DNA of 64,000 nt from Palsa-1439 sp050015495 (GCA_050015495.1 JBEKBH010000021.1:1-64000); one strand, 5' to 3'; shown: positions 51,736-61,940, counted from the first letter of the stretch. The notes: generated by a model from the letters alone, not told the origin. Numbers and translations are program-made.

Positions 51736-52465
51736 ACGGCATCGAAGGGTGGTGGCGCAGGAAACCGATCAACCCGAGTAGCCCCAATCCGACAAGGGCG
51801 GTGGTAGAAGGTTCAGGGACAGACATCTGGGAGAAAACAATGTCATCGAAGTACAGAGTGGTCAAATCGCGCGACACCATTGGGGCAGAGAACGTGAGTG
51901 TTTCCACGTCGCCGGCGAATGCCGAGACATCGCCGGCGAGGCGTCCACCGGCAATTGGGACAAGAGGGATATTCACACCACCGAGTGTTACGACTGCGTT
52001 CGTCTGGGTAGGACCCACCAGGAAATTGATGGACCGGGCGTTGGCTGGGACCAAACCTGTTTGGCTCAAAATCGGGAAAGAGTCAACGGTGTTGGAAAAC
52101 GTCATGAGCAACACGGAGTAGGAGCCTTGGAGGGGTGTGTAGCCCCAATAATTGGGAAAGTCCGGCCCGATCAAACATACCGCGGCTGACCCAAGACTCA
52201 GATCGTTGTAGAACGTGGCTGTGCTGGCAGTCGGAGAGGGATTGGTAATTGTCCATCCCGGAAAAGCAAGCGACGGGTCGACAAAGCTACCGAGCTGGCC
52301 GACCGGGGTTGGCGGCACGTTTGCCAGTTCAAAATCGAGATTCACGAACGCCTGCCCGTTGGAAATAGTTTGCAACAGGGGGAGAGAAGCCAAGGACAGC
52401 CAAACAACCCACCGGTGGGATCCCAGTCGGCGCACATTCACCTCACACGTACGTTTGTAGCACAA
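51734..52465 (-). CDS. PEP-CTERM-anchored secreted protein
   Basis: A 243-residue exported protein. A signal peptide (about 18-39, VVWLSLASLPLLQTISNGQA) leads into a beta-rich domain beginning FVNLDFELANVPPTPVG. The C-terminus has the PEP-CTERM sorting motif VPEPSTTALVGLGLLGLIGFLRHH: Pro-Glu-Pro, a hydrophobic helix and a basic end. Such proteins are processed by exosortase and usually accompany exopolysaccharide production; no exosortase is in the window. A GTG start at 52438 is possible. Its stop codon abuts the duplicated rsmI fragment. Confidence 0.85.
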   Translation of the reverse strand: MCYKRTCEVNVRRLGSHRWVVWLSLASLPLLQTISNGQAFVNLDFELANVPPTPVGQLGSFVDPSLAFPGWTITNPSPTASTATFYNDLSLGSAAVCLIGPDFPNYWGYTPLQGSYSVLLMTFSNTVDSFPILSQTGLVPANARSINFLVGPTQTNAVVTLGGVNIPLVPIAGGRLAGDVSAFAGDVETLTFSAPMVSRDLTTLYFDDIVFSQMSVPEPSTTALVGLGLLGLIGFLRHHPSMP

Positions 52466-52546
52466 TCACCCGCATTCGACAAGACACCAAGCACCAGACA
52501 GGCTGCTTATCAACCGGCTATCGACTGGGGCAGTGCCCCGCGTTGA

Positions 52547-55500
52547 TCACGGCAAACTGATATTGACCCGATAGAACTTCTGCGTTTGCGTTGCGCTCAG
52601 GTCGGTGACAGTAACCTGATTGGTATTAACGTTGTTGGTCGTCGGGCCGCCGTAGCCGGTCAGTTTCGTGTACACTCCGCCCACCAAGTTGGTGCAATAC
52701 TGGACCGTGTAGGTGCGTCCGAACGCAATCGGGTTGTAGATCAGATTCATCTGGGTGGAGACGCCGGGGACGTTGGCGATTTGCAGCACGAACACCGAGG
52801 CTGGGCTCGTCGGATTAAGCCCCGCGACGTACTTGAACAGGTTGTCCTGGCTCGTGCCGTCGGCATCGCAGGTGGCGCAGGACGAGGCATTTGTCGTCGA
52901 GCCGGTGCCGCCGAAATACTGCGCACGCCACGTGTCCGGAATCGTATCATTGACAGTCGACGCGGGGTACAGCTGCACCGCGATCCCCCAGCCCTCGGCG
53001 TCCAACTCGATGTCGTTCTCCTCGTTCCCGTCCGAATCGAACTCTAAAATCGCGGGAGAGTAACTATCGTACGCCGTCGCGAAGAGATTGCCGCCGCAGT
53101 CGAAAACCAGGCCGAAGGGTGCGAGCAGAGCGGATTCGTAAAAGGAAAACAAGTGTCCATTTGGAGTGATTTTCTCAATGGAGCTTCCCAGGTAATTCGC
53201 GACGTAGAGATTGCCGCCGCTGTCAAAAGCCAGACCGGCTGGGCCATCCAATCCCAAGTTGGCGAAGACGGACCGGTTTGCGCTCGGATCAAATTTCACG
53301 ATGGTATTGCCCATATAATTCGCCACATAGAGGTTGCCACTGCTGTCGAAGGCCAACCCAATGGGACCATCCAAACCTGAGTTCGCGAAAACAGTGCCGT
53401 TGCCGTAGGCATCGAATTTCACGATCGTATTCCCGTCCATGTTGGCGACATAGAGATTGCCGTCGCCGTTAAAGGCCAGCCCGGCAGGACCGCTCAAGCC
53501 CGAACTGGCGAAAATGGACCCGTTGCCGGTGGTATCGAATTTCTGGATGGTGTTTGCCAGATAATTCGCGACGTAGAGGTTGCCCTGGCTGTCAAAGACC
53601 ATACCCAGGGGCCCAGCCGATCCCAAATTCGCAAAGAGAGGGTTTTCGTTCCCGTTCTGGTCGAAGCTCTCGACCATGTCCTCATTGGTGCCCCACGTGG
53701 TCAGGAGAATGTTATAGCTGTACACCGCAATGAAATTCGCGACCAAGACCCGATTGCTCTCGGCAATGAATTCGTAACATGGACTGGTACTGACCACATT
53801 GCCGTCCTCGGTCCAGTTCCCGAACGTATAGCATCCAGTTGTCGTGGCACAAAGAGTCACGTTCGATCCACAGGCGACAATCCCGCCACCGCTGTCCGAA
53901 CCTGCCCCCGTCGGCCAATCGCTCGTGGCGACGATGTACGAGGGAGATGACGACAGCAGCGCGCCGCGACGGATGGTGCTGTTATCAGTATCGGCCACAT
54001 AGACGTTGTCCGAACTGTCCACCGCAATACCCGCCGGATAGTAGAACAGCGCCGCGTTGTTGGTGCCGTCAGCGCTGCCGACCGTCCATTGTGTGCCGCC
54101 AACGGTGGTGAGCGCCCAATTCGCGCCGACCGGCGTTAGCTCCTGGATTATGCTGTAGTTTCTGTCGGCAACGAACACGTTGTCCGAATGGTCCACCGCA
54201 ATACCCGTCGGATAGTCGAACCACCCGGCGCCGCCTTTGGAAGACGCCATGCCCGTAATGGTGGTGACGACCCAGTTCGTGCCGACCGGGGTGAGCTTCC
54301 GAATGGTGCTGTTATCAGTATCGGCCACATAGACGTTGTCCGAACTGTCCACGGTAATACCCTCCGGATAGTTGAACCGCGCGGCATTGTTGGTGCCGTC
54401 GGTCGAGCCCCAGCTCCCGGCCACGCCCGCGATGGTGGTGACGACCCAGTTCGTGCCGACCGGGGTCAACTTTCGAATGGTGCTGTTACCAGAATCGGCC
54501 ACATAGACGTTGTCCGAACTGTCCACCGCAATACCCAACGGATACTCGAACCGCGCGGCGTTGTTGGTGCCGTCGGTCGAGCCCCAGCTCCCGGCCACGC
54601 CCGCGATGGTGGTGACGACCCAGTTCGTGCCCACCGGGGTGAGCTTCCGAATGGTGCTGTTGTCGGTGTCGGCGACAAACACGTTGTCTGAACTGTCCAC
54701 CGCGATAGCCTGCGGATTGTAGAACCGCGCGGCATTGTTGGTGCCGTCAGCGCTGCCGGTGCTCGTGACCGTCCCGGCAATGGTAGACCAGTAATAGTTC
54801 AGCGGTGTGCCCGCAACCGGTGCGAAAGTGGCAACCAACGTGCGGTTGGTCGTCGCAGTAAACGAGTAACACATGGATGTACTGACCTGGCTGCCGCTCT
54901 CGGTCCAGTCCACGAACTGGTAGCAGGTGTTGGGCGATGCACACACCGTCACGTTGGAGCCGCAGTTCACCACACCACCGCCGGTCGTCCAACCGCCATC
55001 CAAGGGCGAAGAACTGGTGCCGACTGTATAGGTGACCTGGCTGAAGTTCGCGACCAGTGTCCGGTTGGCGCCGGCCGTGAACGTGTAGCTGGCCGAGGTG
55101 CTGACCACCGTCCCACCTTCCGTCCAATTCACGAACTGGTAACACGCGTTTGCCGTCGCGGTGACCGTCACGTTGGAGCCGCACGACACCGTCCCGCCAC
55201 CACTGGTGCTGCCGCCACCCGTTGGCGAGGAACCGGTGCCGATCATGTATGTGGTTGGTGTGAAGTTGGCTGTCAGGGTCTCATTGCTGCTGGCTGTGAA
55301 CGTGTAGCTGGCCGAAGTGCTGACCACCGTCCCACCTTCCGTCCAATTCACGAACTGGTAACAGGCGTTCGCGGTCGCGGTGACCGTCACGTTCGAGCCG
55401 CAGTTGAAAGTGCCGCCACCGCTGGCCGTGCCGGCAATAGCGGGCGACGCGGTCGTGGTGATCGTGTCGCTGTTCAGGCTAAAGTTGGCCACCAGTGTCT

Positions 55501-57220
55501 CATTGCTCGTTGCGGTGAATGAGTAGCAGGCTGATGTGCTGACCACAGTGCCGTTCTGCGTCCAGTTCACGAAACCGTAGCAGGAGTTTGGCGTGGCGCA
55601 CACCGTCACGTTGGAGCCGCAGTTCACCGTACCGCCGCCGCTGGTTGTGCCGCCAGCGGCCGGTGAGGAACTGGTGGCGACCGAGTACGAGCCCGCACAG
55701 CTGACAATCAGATTCATCTGACCAACCGAATTGGTACTGATTGTATAAGTGAAACTGGAGCTGGGGACGGAGCCGATGGTCCATCCCTGGTATGACAAGG
55801 TCCCGCCGTAGGCGAACAGCGTGTACGTGCCGGGTCCGAACCCACCGGCGGCGGTAATGTTCAGGGTGCCGTCGCCCTGGATCGTCAGGTTACTGGCGGT
55901 TACCGCGGGGAACGTGCCGGCGGGACTGCCCAGACTGACTTGCATGATCGCGTTGGTAAGGAGATTGACGTTATTGGAAAAGACCAACGAGGCAACCGTA
56001 TTGCTGGTCGCGAGCACGCCGTTGCTGGTCACATCCAGGGTCGCCAGAACAGTGCCGTAGCCCTGTACCGTTCCTTGATTACTCACCACCCCCCCCAGCA
56101 GCATAAGGGAGTTGGTGAAGATACCGATAGACCCGTTGGCGTTGCTCAGAATCCCTCCGACCTGTCCGCCTAGCAGATCCAACGTGTTACTTGCGGTAAT
56201 GGTCAAGAACGAGACACTATAGACCTGACCGCCCGACAGTACCCGAAGCACATTGTTCGAGGCCGGCAAGCCTGTCGAAGAGCCGATGAATAGCGCAAGC
56301 GAAGCGCCATTGCTATTGCCGCCAGCAAAGAAGGTCCCGCCGCTACCGACGATGAGGATATTGTTGAACGATCCATCTCCCGGCTCGGTGAACGTGGATG
56401 AGTTGCCGATGGTCATCGTCGCCGCACCCGAGATGAATTGTGCGCCGGCACTGATGATCATCACATTGTTGCTGGTGTTGCATTGGTTGACTGCGCTTCC
56501 GAACCGGAACGAGCCGCGGTTGACGTTCGTGTTGCAGAGCACCGCCCTGTTGGTGACGATCACGGTGTTGTTGAAGCTGTTGGAGCTTGCTGGGACCGCG
56601 AACTGGCTACCGTTCTGGCCGTAGGCCAGGATCGTATTGGGTCCGCTGAGTATCAACGTCCCGACCCCACCCGCCCCCCCCTGGCCGTGGCCAAAGTCAA
56701 CAGCCGCCACATCGCAATGTCCGTTGGTGATGATCAACGCGCCGTGCCCATTACCACCCACATTGAGGTCATTCGTGGTCATTTCGAGTGCCATCGGCGA
56801 AGTGGCGGGAGAGGAAAGATAAACCGTCGTCTGGGCGCCCGCGATGTCGCCGACTGTAAAATTGTAAGACGTGTTGAGTTGGAACCCTGCCACGTTCAAC
56901 GTGACCGTCGCGCTGGTGCTCGAAACGTTCTGGAAGATGTTACTGCTGTCCGTGACACTGGCGGTCAGGGTAATCGCATAGGTAGCGGCGTTGGTGAACC
57001 GTGCGACATCCGTAGGGCCCCCCAGACCGGGGTACCCGTTGTTGGCGACGCCGTTGGAAACCCACGCGTGCGAGTCCTGCCAGATCCCCGCAGCCGCCTT
57101 GTTGGTCCACGTGAAATCGCCCTGTGCAAAGCAGCCTTGCGGGAAGTTGACCGATAGAATGAGCGTCAGCGCGGCCAACGCCGGTGCGAGTGAAAGTACC
57201 CTGTGTGTGACCCCGTTCAT
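52547..57220 (-). CDS. Giant secreted NHL-propeller and InlB-type repeat protein
   Basis: A 1557-residue exported protein from ATG 57220, which has a good AGGAGAG Shine-Dalgarno. The 34 residues read upstream are not needed. A signal peptide ends near CFAQG. Residues about 35-560 are a beta-strand-rich region of the passenger-like type with NVGGNGHGALIITNG. Four InlB-type repeats of about 73 residues follow (CYQFVNWTEGGTVVSTS...), then five NHL units of about 59 residues (DSSDNVYVADTDNSTIRKLTP), another InlB unit and a second NHL block of about 41-residue units (GNLYVANYMGNTIVKFD). The end is a dockerin-like CDADGTSQDNLFKYVAGLNPTSP and a FYRV tail. No PEP-CTERM anchor is present. Confidence 0.85.
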   Translation of the reverse strand: MNGVTHRVLSLAPALAALTLILSVNFPQGCFAQGDFTWTNKAAAGIWQDSHAWVSNGVANNGYPGLGGPTDVARFTNAATYAITLTASVTDSSNIFQNVSSTSATVTLNVAGFQLNTSYNFTVGDIAGAQTTVYLSSPATSPMALEMTTNDLNVGGNGHGALIITNGHCDVAAVDFGHGQGGAGGVGTLILSGPNTILAYGQNGSQFAVPASSNSFNNTVIVTNRAVLCNTNVNRGSFRFGSAVNQCNTSNNVMIISAGAQFISGAATMTIGNSSTFTEPGDGSFNNILIVGSGGTFFAGGNSNGASLALFIGSSTGLPASNNVLRVLSGGQVYSVSFLTITASNTLDLLGGQVGGILSNANGSIGIFTNSLMLLGGVVSNQGTVQGYGTVLATLDVTSNGVLATSNTVASLVFSNNVNLLTNAIMQVSLGSPAGTFPAVTASNLTIQGDGTLNITAAGGFGPGTYTLFAYGGTLSYQGWTIGSVPSSSFTYTISTNSVGQMNLIVSCAGSYSVATSSSPAAGGTTSGGGTVNCGSNVTVCATPNSCYGFVNWTQNGTVVSTSACYSFTATSNETLVANFSLNSDTITTTASPAIAGTASGGGTFNCGSNVTVTATANACYQFVNWTEGGTVVSTSASYTFTASSNETLTANFTPTTYMIGTGSSPTGGGSTSGGGTVSCGSNVTVTATANACYQFVNWTEGGTVVSTSASYTFTAGANRTLVANFSQVTYTVGTSSSPLDGGWTTGGGVVNCGSNVTVCASPNTCYQFVDWTESGSQVSTSMCYSFTATTNRTLVATFAPVAGTPLNYYWSTIAGTVTSTGSADGTNNAARFYNPQAIAVDSSDNVFVADTDNSTIRKLTPVGTNWVVTTIAGVAGSWGSTDGTNNAARFEYPLGIAVDSSDNVYVADSGNSTIRKLTPVGTNWVVTTIAGVAGSWGSTDGTNNAARFNYPEGITVDSSDNVYVADTDNSTIRKLTPVGTNWVVTTITGMASSKGGAGWFDYPTGIAVDHSDNVFVADRNYSIIQELTPVGANWALTTVGGTQWTVGSADGTNNAALFYYPAGIAVDSSDNVYVADTDNSTIRRGALLSSSPSYIVATSDWPTGAGSDSGGGIVACGSNVTLCATTTGCYTFGNWTEDGNVVSTSPCYEFIAESNRVLVANFIAVYSYNILLTTWGTNEDMVESFDQNGNENPLFANLGSAGPLGMVFDSQGNLYVANYLANTIQKFDTTGNGSIFASSGLSGPAGLAFNGDGNLYVANMDGNTIVKFDAYGNGTVFANSGLDGPIGLAFDSSGNLYVANYMGNTIVKFDPSANRSVFANLGLDGPAGLAFDSGGNLYVANYLGSSIEKITPNGHLFSFYESALLAPFGLVFDCGGNLFATAYDSYSPAILEFDSDGNEENDIELDAEGWGIAVQLYPASTVNDTIPDTWRAQYFGGTGSTTNASSCATCDADGTSQDNLFKYVAGLNPTSPASVFVLQIANVPGVSTQMNLIYNPIAFGRTYTVQYCTNLVGGVYTKLTGYGGPTTNNVNTNQVTVTDLSATQTQKFYRVNISLP
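53040..53690 (-). repeat. NHL repeat block B, about 123-nt units
   Basis: Four to six units encode GPxGLAFDSxGNLYVANYxGNTIVKFD at a 41-residue period. The regular period and strong conservation suggest a beta-propeller. DNA identity between neighbouring units is high around the gtagaggttgcc core. Confidence 0.7.
53955..54785 (-). repeat. NHL repeat block A, about 177-nt units
   Basis: Five units at a 59-residue period. The blocks starting near 54301 and 54478 are almost identical at DNA level, while the unit near 54230 is shortened (GMASSKGGAGWF in place of the GTNNAARF segment). This points to recent tandem duplication followed by decay of one copy. Confidence 0.75.
54815..55690 (-). repeat. 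InlB-type repeat array, about 220-nt units
   Basis: Four tandem units of about 73 residues, each with GSNVTVTATANACYQFVNWT and a paired-Cys variant (CxxxxxCYxFVxWT). The second and third share long identical DNA stretches. A fifth, isolated unit sits at about 53715-53940, between the two NHL blocks. Confidence 0.75.
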
Positions 57221-57660
57221 AATGTCTCTCCTCGCGCAGACAGGGCGCGCATGTTGGGCCGTGGACAGAAGGCCCCAAACGGGGGTGGCAGACTTGTACG
57301 CCTGTGTGTATCGGGACTGCAAGACATTTCCGCAATAATTTTGCAGGGGAAAACCTTACAGGACCGGTCTCTCTCCCGTCACCGAAACTCGGAGACCGCT
57401 GGGCCGAAACTCAAACCTGCTCCGAGAACCGCGTGTCCTCCGAGCAAACCGATCTTCACCTACCAGTCTATGCCGGTTGCGGTCCCGACGATGCGCTGCC
57501 AGCCTCCGGAATGTTCACACGCTCCCTGCGGGACAAGCCGCACGCGGTAGTCGCGGGCGGGCTTCAGCAGCGCCATCCTCGTTCAAGCCGTCCGCTCAGG
57601 AACCAACCGCAGCCCACGTACTCCGTCAGCCGGATACGCCGCATGCGGCGGAGGCCACTT
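57221..57660 (-). other. Intergenic leader without a recognisable gene
   Basis: About 440 bases separate the two large secreted-protein genes. Apart from the Shine-Dalgarno next to 57220, I see no gene, terminator or clear promoter. ORFs on the plus strand here are composed of rare-frame, Cys/Arg-rich shadows. Confidence 0.5.
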
Positions 57661-60432
57661 CTACTGCTGGTAAGCGCCGATGGCCCACGGGCCCGATGCC
57701 GGCCGCGGGTTGCCCGCAATATCGGCGTTGAGTCCCGGCAGGTCCAGGCCGCTGAGGTTGACGCCGGCGCCAATGGCCGGTGAACCGGACTGCAACTGGT
57801 AGTTGTTGTTGGCGGAGTTCGTGCTGGAGCCGAACGCGAGGCTGGCAAACAGCGGGTCACCGGTGATCCCGTGCGTGTCGAACCCCACGGATTGCTCGAC
57901 AGGCAATCCGCCGGTGAGGTTGAACCCGGGCTGATTGTTCCACCAGAAATACGGGCCGTTGGCGGCGTCGTGCCAATCGTTGTAGTCGACCGTCCACTGC
58001 GGGACCGGGTAGGCGTTGGTCACCACGCCGAGGACGAGGAGCGTGCCTTGCTGGCCCGTTGTCGTCCACGAGTAACCCAGGTTGTTCTCGACCTGGAGGA
58101 ACGCGTTCGCCGGCCACACGTACGGCAGGAGGTTGCCGCCGCTCGCGTTGTCGCAGCCTCCGCACACGCCCCACAACAGGGCCGCACTCTGGGCCGACCC
58201 GGGCAGATTCACGATCATGGTATTGTTGAGAATGCGGATCGTGCCACCCTGGTTGAGTTCGTAGGAAATCAGCACGGGCGGCGCGCCGCCGCCGCTCCAA
58301 CTGTTCGTGGTGATGATGCCGGTCGAGTTGATGTAAATGTTCTGACCCGTCGTCGAGACGCCCGCATTCGCGTTGTCGAACAGATTGTTGTAGATGTTCA
58401 CGCTCGGCGCATATTCCAGGTACATGTCCGCCGTGAACACCTCGTTGGGATGCGTGGTGTGAAACTCGTTCCCGTAAATGTTGTTGTGCAGGCCGCAGGT
58501 GACGCTCAGGTCGCTGGTCCGGAAGAAGATCGGGTCCTGGTGTGGACTGCCCGCCCAGCACGTCGAGCACGTCGCGGGGATGGTGTTGTACCCGGTCCAG
58601 TTCGGCGGTGAGTAGGCCCAGCCCATGCCGCTGAAGTTGTTCCCGCTGATCGTCAGGTAATCCAGGTTTCCGGCGATGCCCGCGAGGTCGACGCCCCAGA
58701 CGATGAAATCGTAGAAGCGGCTGGCGGTGATCGTGATGTCCGACGTGTCGGCCTGCCACGCCAGGTCAATCGCCGTGTGCATGTGGGTGAAGGCGCACTT
58801 GGTGATGGTCACGCCGCTGCCGCTGCCGTAGAGCTCGATGCCCGCGCTCGACAGCCGCCCGTCGCTCTGGCCCAGCGAGTTCCCGTCCATCGGGATGGTG
58901 TTGAAGGCGTACCCGAGATTGTGGAAGTAACAATTCGCCACGGTGATGTTCTGGAATGTCCCGCCGCAAAACACGCCGTAGCCGTTCCGCGAGGGCACGC
59001 CGGTGCCGGGATCCGGCGGGAGCGTGGCCGAACCGCCAATCGGCCCGATCTCCAGGTTGCTGATCACGATGTTCGCCACGGCGCCCGGCGCGTAGAACGC
59101 CGCGATGTACTTGGAGGTATAACCGTCCGTGAAAATCACGCGGTTGGTGTTGCTGCCGTTGCTCCAGTCCGCACTGCAGGCGTAGGTGATTGGCGCGGCG
59201 CTCGATCCCGACCAGTCCAGGCCGATGCCGGTCTGATACAGCGGATTGCCGTCGCCGGCCAGCGTGTAGGTCGTCCCCGCCTTGAACCACACCGTGTCGC
59301 CGGGATTGAGCGCGGTGCCGGCGGCGACGCCGGTGGCCGCCGGATCGCCGGGGCAATGCTGCCACGCCGACGCCGGGTTTGTGCCGACATTGGAATCCGA
59401 GCCGCCCGCGTAATCCACGAAGAAACCCGCCAACGCGGAAGGAGGAGGTGGTGGTGGTGATGGTGGTAGTGGTGGTGGAAGAGAACCCGAGGCCGACGAT
59501 ACCACGGGCACGGTGATGCTGCCCGATCCGCCTGGCGCAAAGTTGCCGGGGAACTGGGCCAGCAGATTATTGTAGGTGTAGGTGCCCGGGGTCAACGCCA
59601 CACCGTCGATGGTCACCGCGCCGAACTGGCAATCCTGATGCAGAACCATCACGCTGCTGCTTCCCGCCAGTGTGAGCGCGCCCGGCGTCTGGATGTCGTA
59701 ATCGACTTCCAAAGTGGCCCCGTTAAAAACCGTGATACTCCCTGTCCCCAACGATCCCACACCCGATCCCAGCAAATAACCGTGTTGAACCTGCCAGGCG
59801 CCACTGTACGGATTGTTTGCGCTTTGGATATCCAGCGGGGCCGACAGGGTGCCGTTGACCACCGTCAAATCGCCGGCACCGGTGATTTGGGCCCTGATCA
59901 CGAACCCGCCAGCAAACCAGAGGTGATAAATAGTGGAAGGCGCCACCACCGCCATTCGCCCCAGAATGGTGAAGGTTGAACTATTACCCGATTGCAGCCC
60001 CTCCTCCAAGAATCCGCCGTTGAGGATCAAACACGGGTTCCCATCAGGTCCGGGGAAAAGCAACGTCTGGTCAGACGAACTGGTGACGAAGAGTCTGGCG
60101 CCCTCATCCAAGGTGAGTGAATTACCGGAAAACACCATAAATGTAGCCGCAGAGGGGGCACGAACGACACCGCCACTGAGCACTTCGTAGGTGTTGCCAC
60201 GACTTGGCGATACCGGCCCCGGCTCCCAGACGGCATCATTCCATGTTTGCGTTGAATTCTCTTGAGCGCTCGTCGTGAAATTGTCAGCGCGGCATACGGC
60301 CAGAGGCGTTGCGAGGGCGAGGAGGAGGGCGAGGGAACTCAAGGCCGGATTCCGGCGGCCACGACGGAGCGTGGCCCTCCAAGCAGTGCAGTCAGTAAGT
60401 CTTCGCGGCGAAGAACCGTGGCGAAACTTCAT
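57661..60432 (-). CDS. Secreted right-handed beta-helix protein with polyproline linker
   Basis: A 923-residue exported protein with a long signal region (NPALSSLALLLALATPLAVCRA). Residues about 50-310 form a first beta domain with autotransporter-like strands (GTGSITVFNGATLEVDYD). A polyproline linker of about a dozen prolines, encoded by the GGTGG-rich tract at 59449-59478, separates it from a parallel beta-helix (about 340-900). The helix domain starts with the FFVDYAGGSDSNVGTNPASAW element common in right-handed beta-helix (PbH1) proteins and has repeated GVTITKCAF, NIVISNLEI and YLTISGNNF turns. Such folds bind or cut polysaccharides. I see no lyase motif, so activity is unknown. Confidence 0.8.
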   Translation of the reverse strand: MKFRHGSSPRRLTDCTAWRATLRRGRRNPALSSLALLLALATPLAVCRADNFTTSAQENSTQTWNDAVWEPGPVSPSRGNTYEVLSGGVVRAPSAATFMVFSGNSLTLDEGARLFVTSSSDQTLLFPGPDGNPCLILNGGFLEEGLQSGNSSTFTILGRMAVVAPSTIYHLWFAGGFVIRAQITGAGDLTVVNGTLSAPLDIQSANNPYSGAWQVQHGYLLGSGVGSLGTGSITVFNGATLEVDYDIQTPGALTLAGSSSVMVLHQDCQFGAVTIDGVALTPGTYTYNNLLAQFPGNFAPGGSGSITVPVVSSASGSLPPPLPPSPPPPPPSALAGFFVDYAGGSDSNVGTNPASAWQHCPGDPAATGVAAGTALNPGDTVWFKAGTTYTLAGDGNPLYQTGIGLDWSGSSAAPITYACSADWSNGSNTNRVIFTDGYTSKYIAAFYAPGAVANIVISNLEIGPIGGSATLPPDPGTGVPSRNGYGVFCGGTFQNITVANCYFHNLGYAFNTIPMDGNSLGQSDGRLSSAGIELYGSGSGVTITKCAFTHMHTAIDLAWQADTSDITITASRFYDFIVWGVDLAGIAGNLDYLTISGNNFSGMGWAYSPPNWTGYNTIPATCSTCWAGSPHQDPIFFRTSDLSVTCGLHNNIYGNEFHTTHPNEVFTADMYLEYAPSVNIYNNLFDNANAGVSTTGQNIYINSTGIITTNSWSGGGAPPVLISYELNQGGTIRILNNTMIVNLPGSAQSAALLWGVCGGCDNASGGNLLPYVWPANAFLQVENNLGYSWTTTGQQGTLLVLGVVTNAYPVPQWTVDYNDWHDAANGPYFWWNNQPGFNLTGGLPVEQSVGFDTHGITGDPLFASLAFGSSTNSANNNYQLQSGSPAIGAGVNLSGLDLPGLNADIAGNPRPASGPWAIGAYQQ

Positions 60433-61007
60433 GGTACCGTTGTTCCTTCCATCTCGTGGCTATCGAGAGGATCATTCCCTGGACAAGACGCTAACACACG
60501 ACTGCATCGTGACCGCTTGTCCGGGGTGAAGAGAACAACAGCGGTAGCAACAAAACAGCAGCGGCGACATGGCCACTGAGGGTATGATACCCCATCTCCT
60601 TGTACTATGTTATCCCAACAACCATTCCTACGTATACGTCCCCCACATGTTCCGGGCGCCTAGCGCCCCAGAAACGTTGGTAGAGTAGACATCTCGCGCG
60701 GATTGTCAACACATTTGTTGCCTCCAACCCAATTTTTTCCTTGGCCGGAGGGTTGGGGTGGAGGAGGTCTGGTTATTGCCCCCTCACCTTAATCCGTTGC
60801 CGCCTCAGCACAACCAGCGGCTTCTCGTCCGACTCGATTCCCCCTGAGGGGAGAGGGGACCGGCACACACACCTCACTTTGATCCTTTGCTCCGAGGGGG
60901 GAGGAGAGCGGGCCAGGCACCCGACAACTTTGTGCTTTCTTCCCGGTTTCATCAGGGGTTTAATGAGCGGGCTGCAGCCTTGACCGGCGTGGAAGGAAGA
61001 ATAGAAT
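60433..61007 (-). other. Gene-free stretch upstream of the beta-helix gene
   Basis: No supportable gene in about 575 bases. On the minus strand TTGACA (60709-60704) with TACTCT (60687-60682) at a 16-base spacing could drive the beta-helix gene through a long leader. A perfect palindrome, ACGTATACGT (60630-60639), and a small hairpin, GGGCGC-CTA-GCGCCC (60654-60668), lie in that leader. The right half is dispersed repeat. Confidence 0.45.
60779..60925. repeat. Dispersed GC-rich intergenic repeat
   Basis: Contains CCCTCACCTTAATCCG, CCTCACTTTGATCCTTTGC and CTCCGAGGGGGGAGGAG, variants of the same 'CCCTCACC(C/T)TGACCC ... GGGAGAGG' family seen at 61807 and 62935. Copies in the three gaps here are divergent. 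Mobility is not evident. Confidence 0.55.
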
Positions 61008-61787
61008 ATGATGATAATGAAATGGCGCGGCTTTTTATTCGCGATGATATCAGCCCTGAGCCTGATTGGATTCGGATGTGGACGCGCCGGGTCCAACGCC
61101 CCAGCGACGGAAACGCAGTCCAAGGAAACGAACGCGGCGGGCCTGGTTTCCACGGGCGCCAAGCCTGCCGACGGGTCCACCAATGATTTTGTCAAGGGCC
61201 CGTTCAACCTCGCCATGAGGGATTGGTCGGGGCAGGTGCGCCGCTTCGTCGAAAGCACCCAGAGCAAGGCCCATCAGGTGAGATCCTTTAGAAATCGACA
61301 GGGGACAATGTTCCTCGGCGAAATCGACGATCAAGACAACGGTGAATGGGGGTTTGTGAGCACGCAGGCGGGCACGCGGCAGGTGGGTGAATGGCGAGGC
61401 GGGCAGCCGTACCGCGTGGCCGGGGTTTACGTGGCAGCGGATGGGACCCGGGAGGAAGGGACTTGGAACGATCCGGCAACGCCCAGTGGAGGGACGATCA
61501 ATTGGAAGGATGGGCGCACGTACAAGGGTGAGTGGAGAGTCGCCATCGGGTCAGTCGATTTGCCGGATGGCATGGGGACGATGAACTGGCCGGATGGGCG
61601 ACGCTACACGGGGCATTTTCTGGACGGGAAGATGGACGGGGTGGGGAAAATGACCTATCCGTATCCGGACAACAGGGTCGAAGAAGGCATGTGGATGCAG
61701 GGCACGTTCATGGGCGCGAGCCCGACCTCGGGGCCGGCGGCAACGCCAACGACCGTAGGATCTGACGGCGGAGCGTCACAGAAGTAA
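61008..61787 (+). CDS. Lipoprotein-like MORN-repeat protein
   Basis: A 259-residue exported protein with a ggaaggaag Shine-Dalgarno 8 nt upstream of ATG 61008. The signal peptide ends in SLIGFGCG, giving a probable though non-canonical lipobox Cys. The second half has MORN-type repeats: GTINWKDGRTYKGEW, GTMNWPDGRRYTGHF and GKMTYPYPDNRVEEGMW. MORN arrays form elongated beta sheets that bind lipid or protein partners. The N-terminal linker is Thr/Ala-rich. The gene stands alone between repeat clusters. Confidence 0.8.
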   Translation: MMIMKWRGFLFAMISALSLIGFGCGRAGSNAPATETQSKETNAAGLVSTGAKPADGSTNDFVKGPFNLAMRDWSGQVRRFVESTQSKAHQVRSFRNRQGTMFLGEIDDQDNGEWGFVSTQAGTRQVGEWRGGQPYRVAGVYVAADGTREEGTWNDPATPSGGTINWKDGRTYKGEWRVAIGSVDLPDGMGTMNWPDGRRYTGHFLDGKMDGVGKMTYPYPDNRVEEGMWMQGTFMGASPTSGPAATPTTVGSDGGASQK

Positions 61788-61806
61788 CTGCTGCGGTTTT
61801 GCGACG

Positions 61807-61940
61807 CCCCCTCACTTTTTCGCAGGCCCCCCTCACCTTGACCCGCCTCCGCCAGACGGCAGGCTTCCTCCTTCGCCGAGGCTACGGAGGACGAGATGGC
61901 GGGCAAGCCCTTTGCTCCGAGGGGAGAGGAAACAACCCGG
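61807..61940. repeat. Dispersed GC-rich intergenic repeat
   Basis: Holds CCCCCTCACC, CGCCGAGGCTACGGAGGAC, GATGGCGGGCAAGCCC and CTCCGAGGGGAGAGG. The 'CGCCGAGGCTACGG' core recurs at about 62876-62889. Lies between two convergent genes, where it may also end transcription. Confidence 0.55.
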
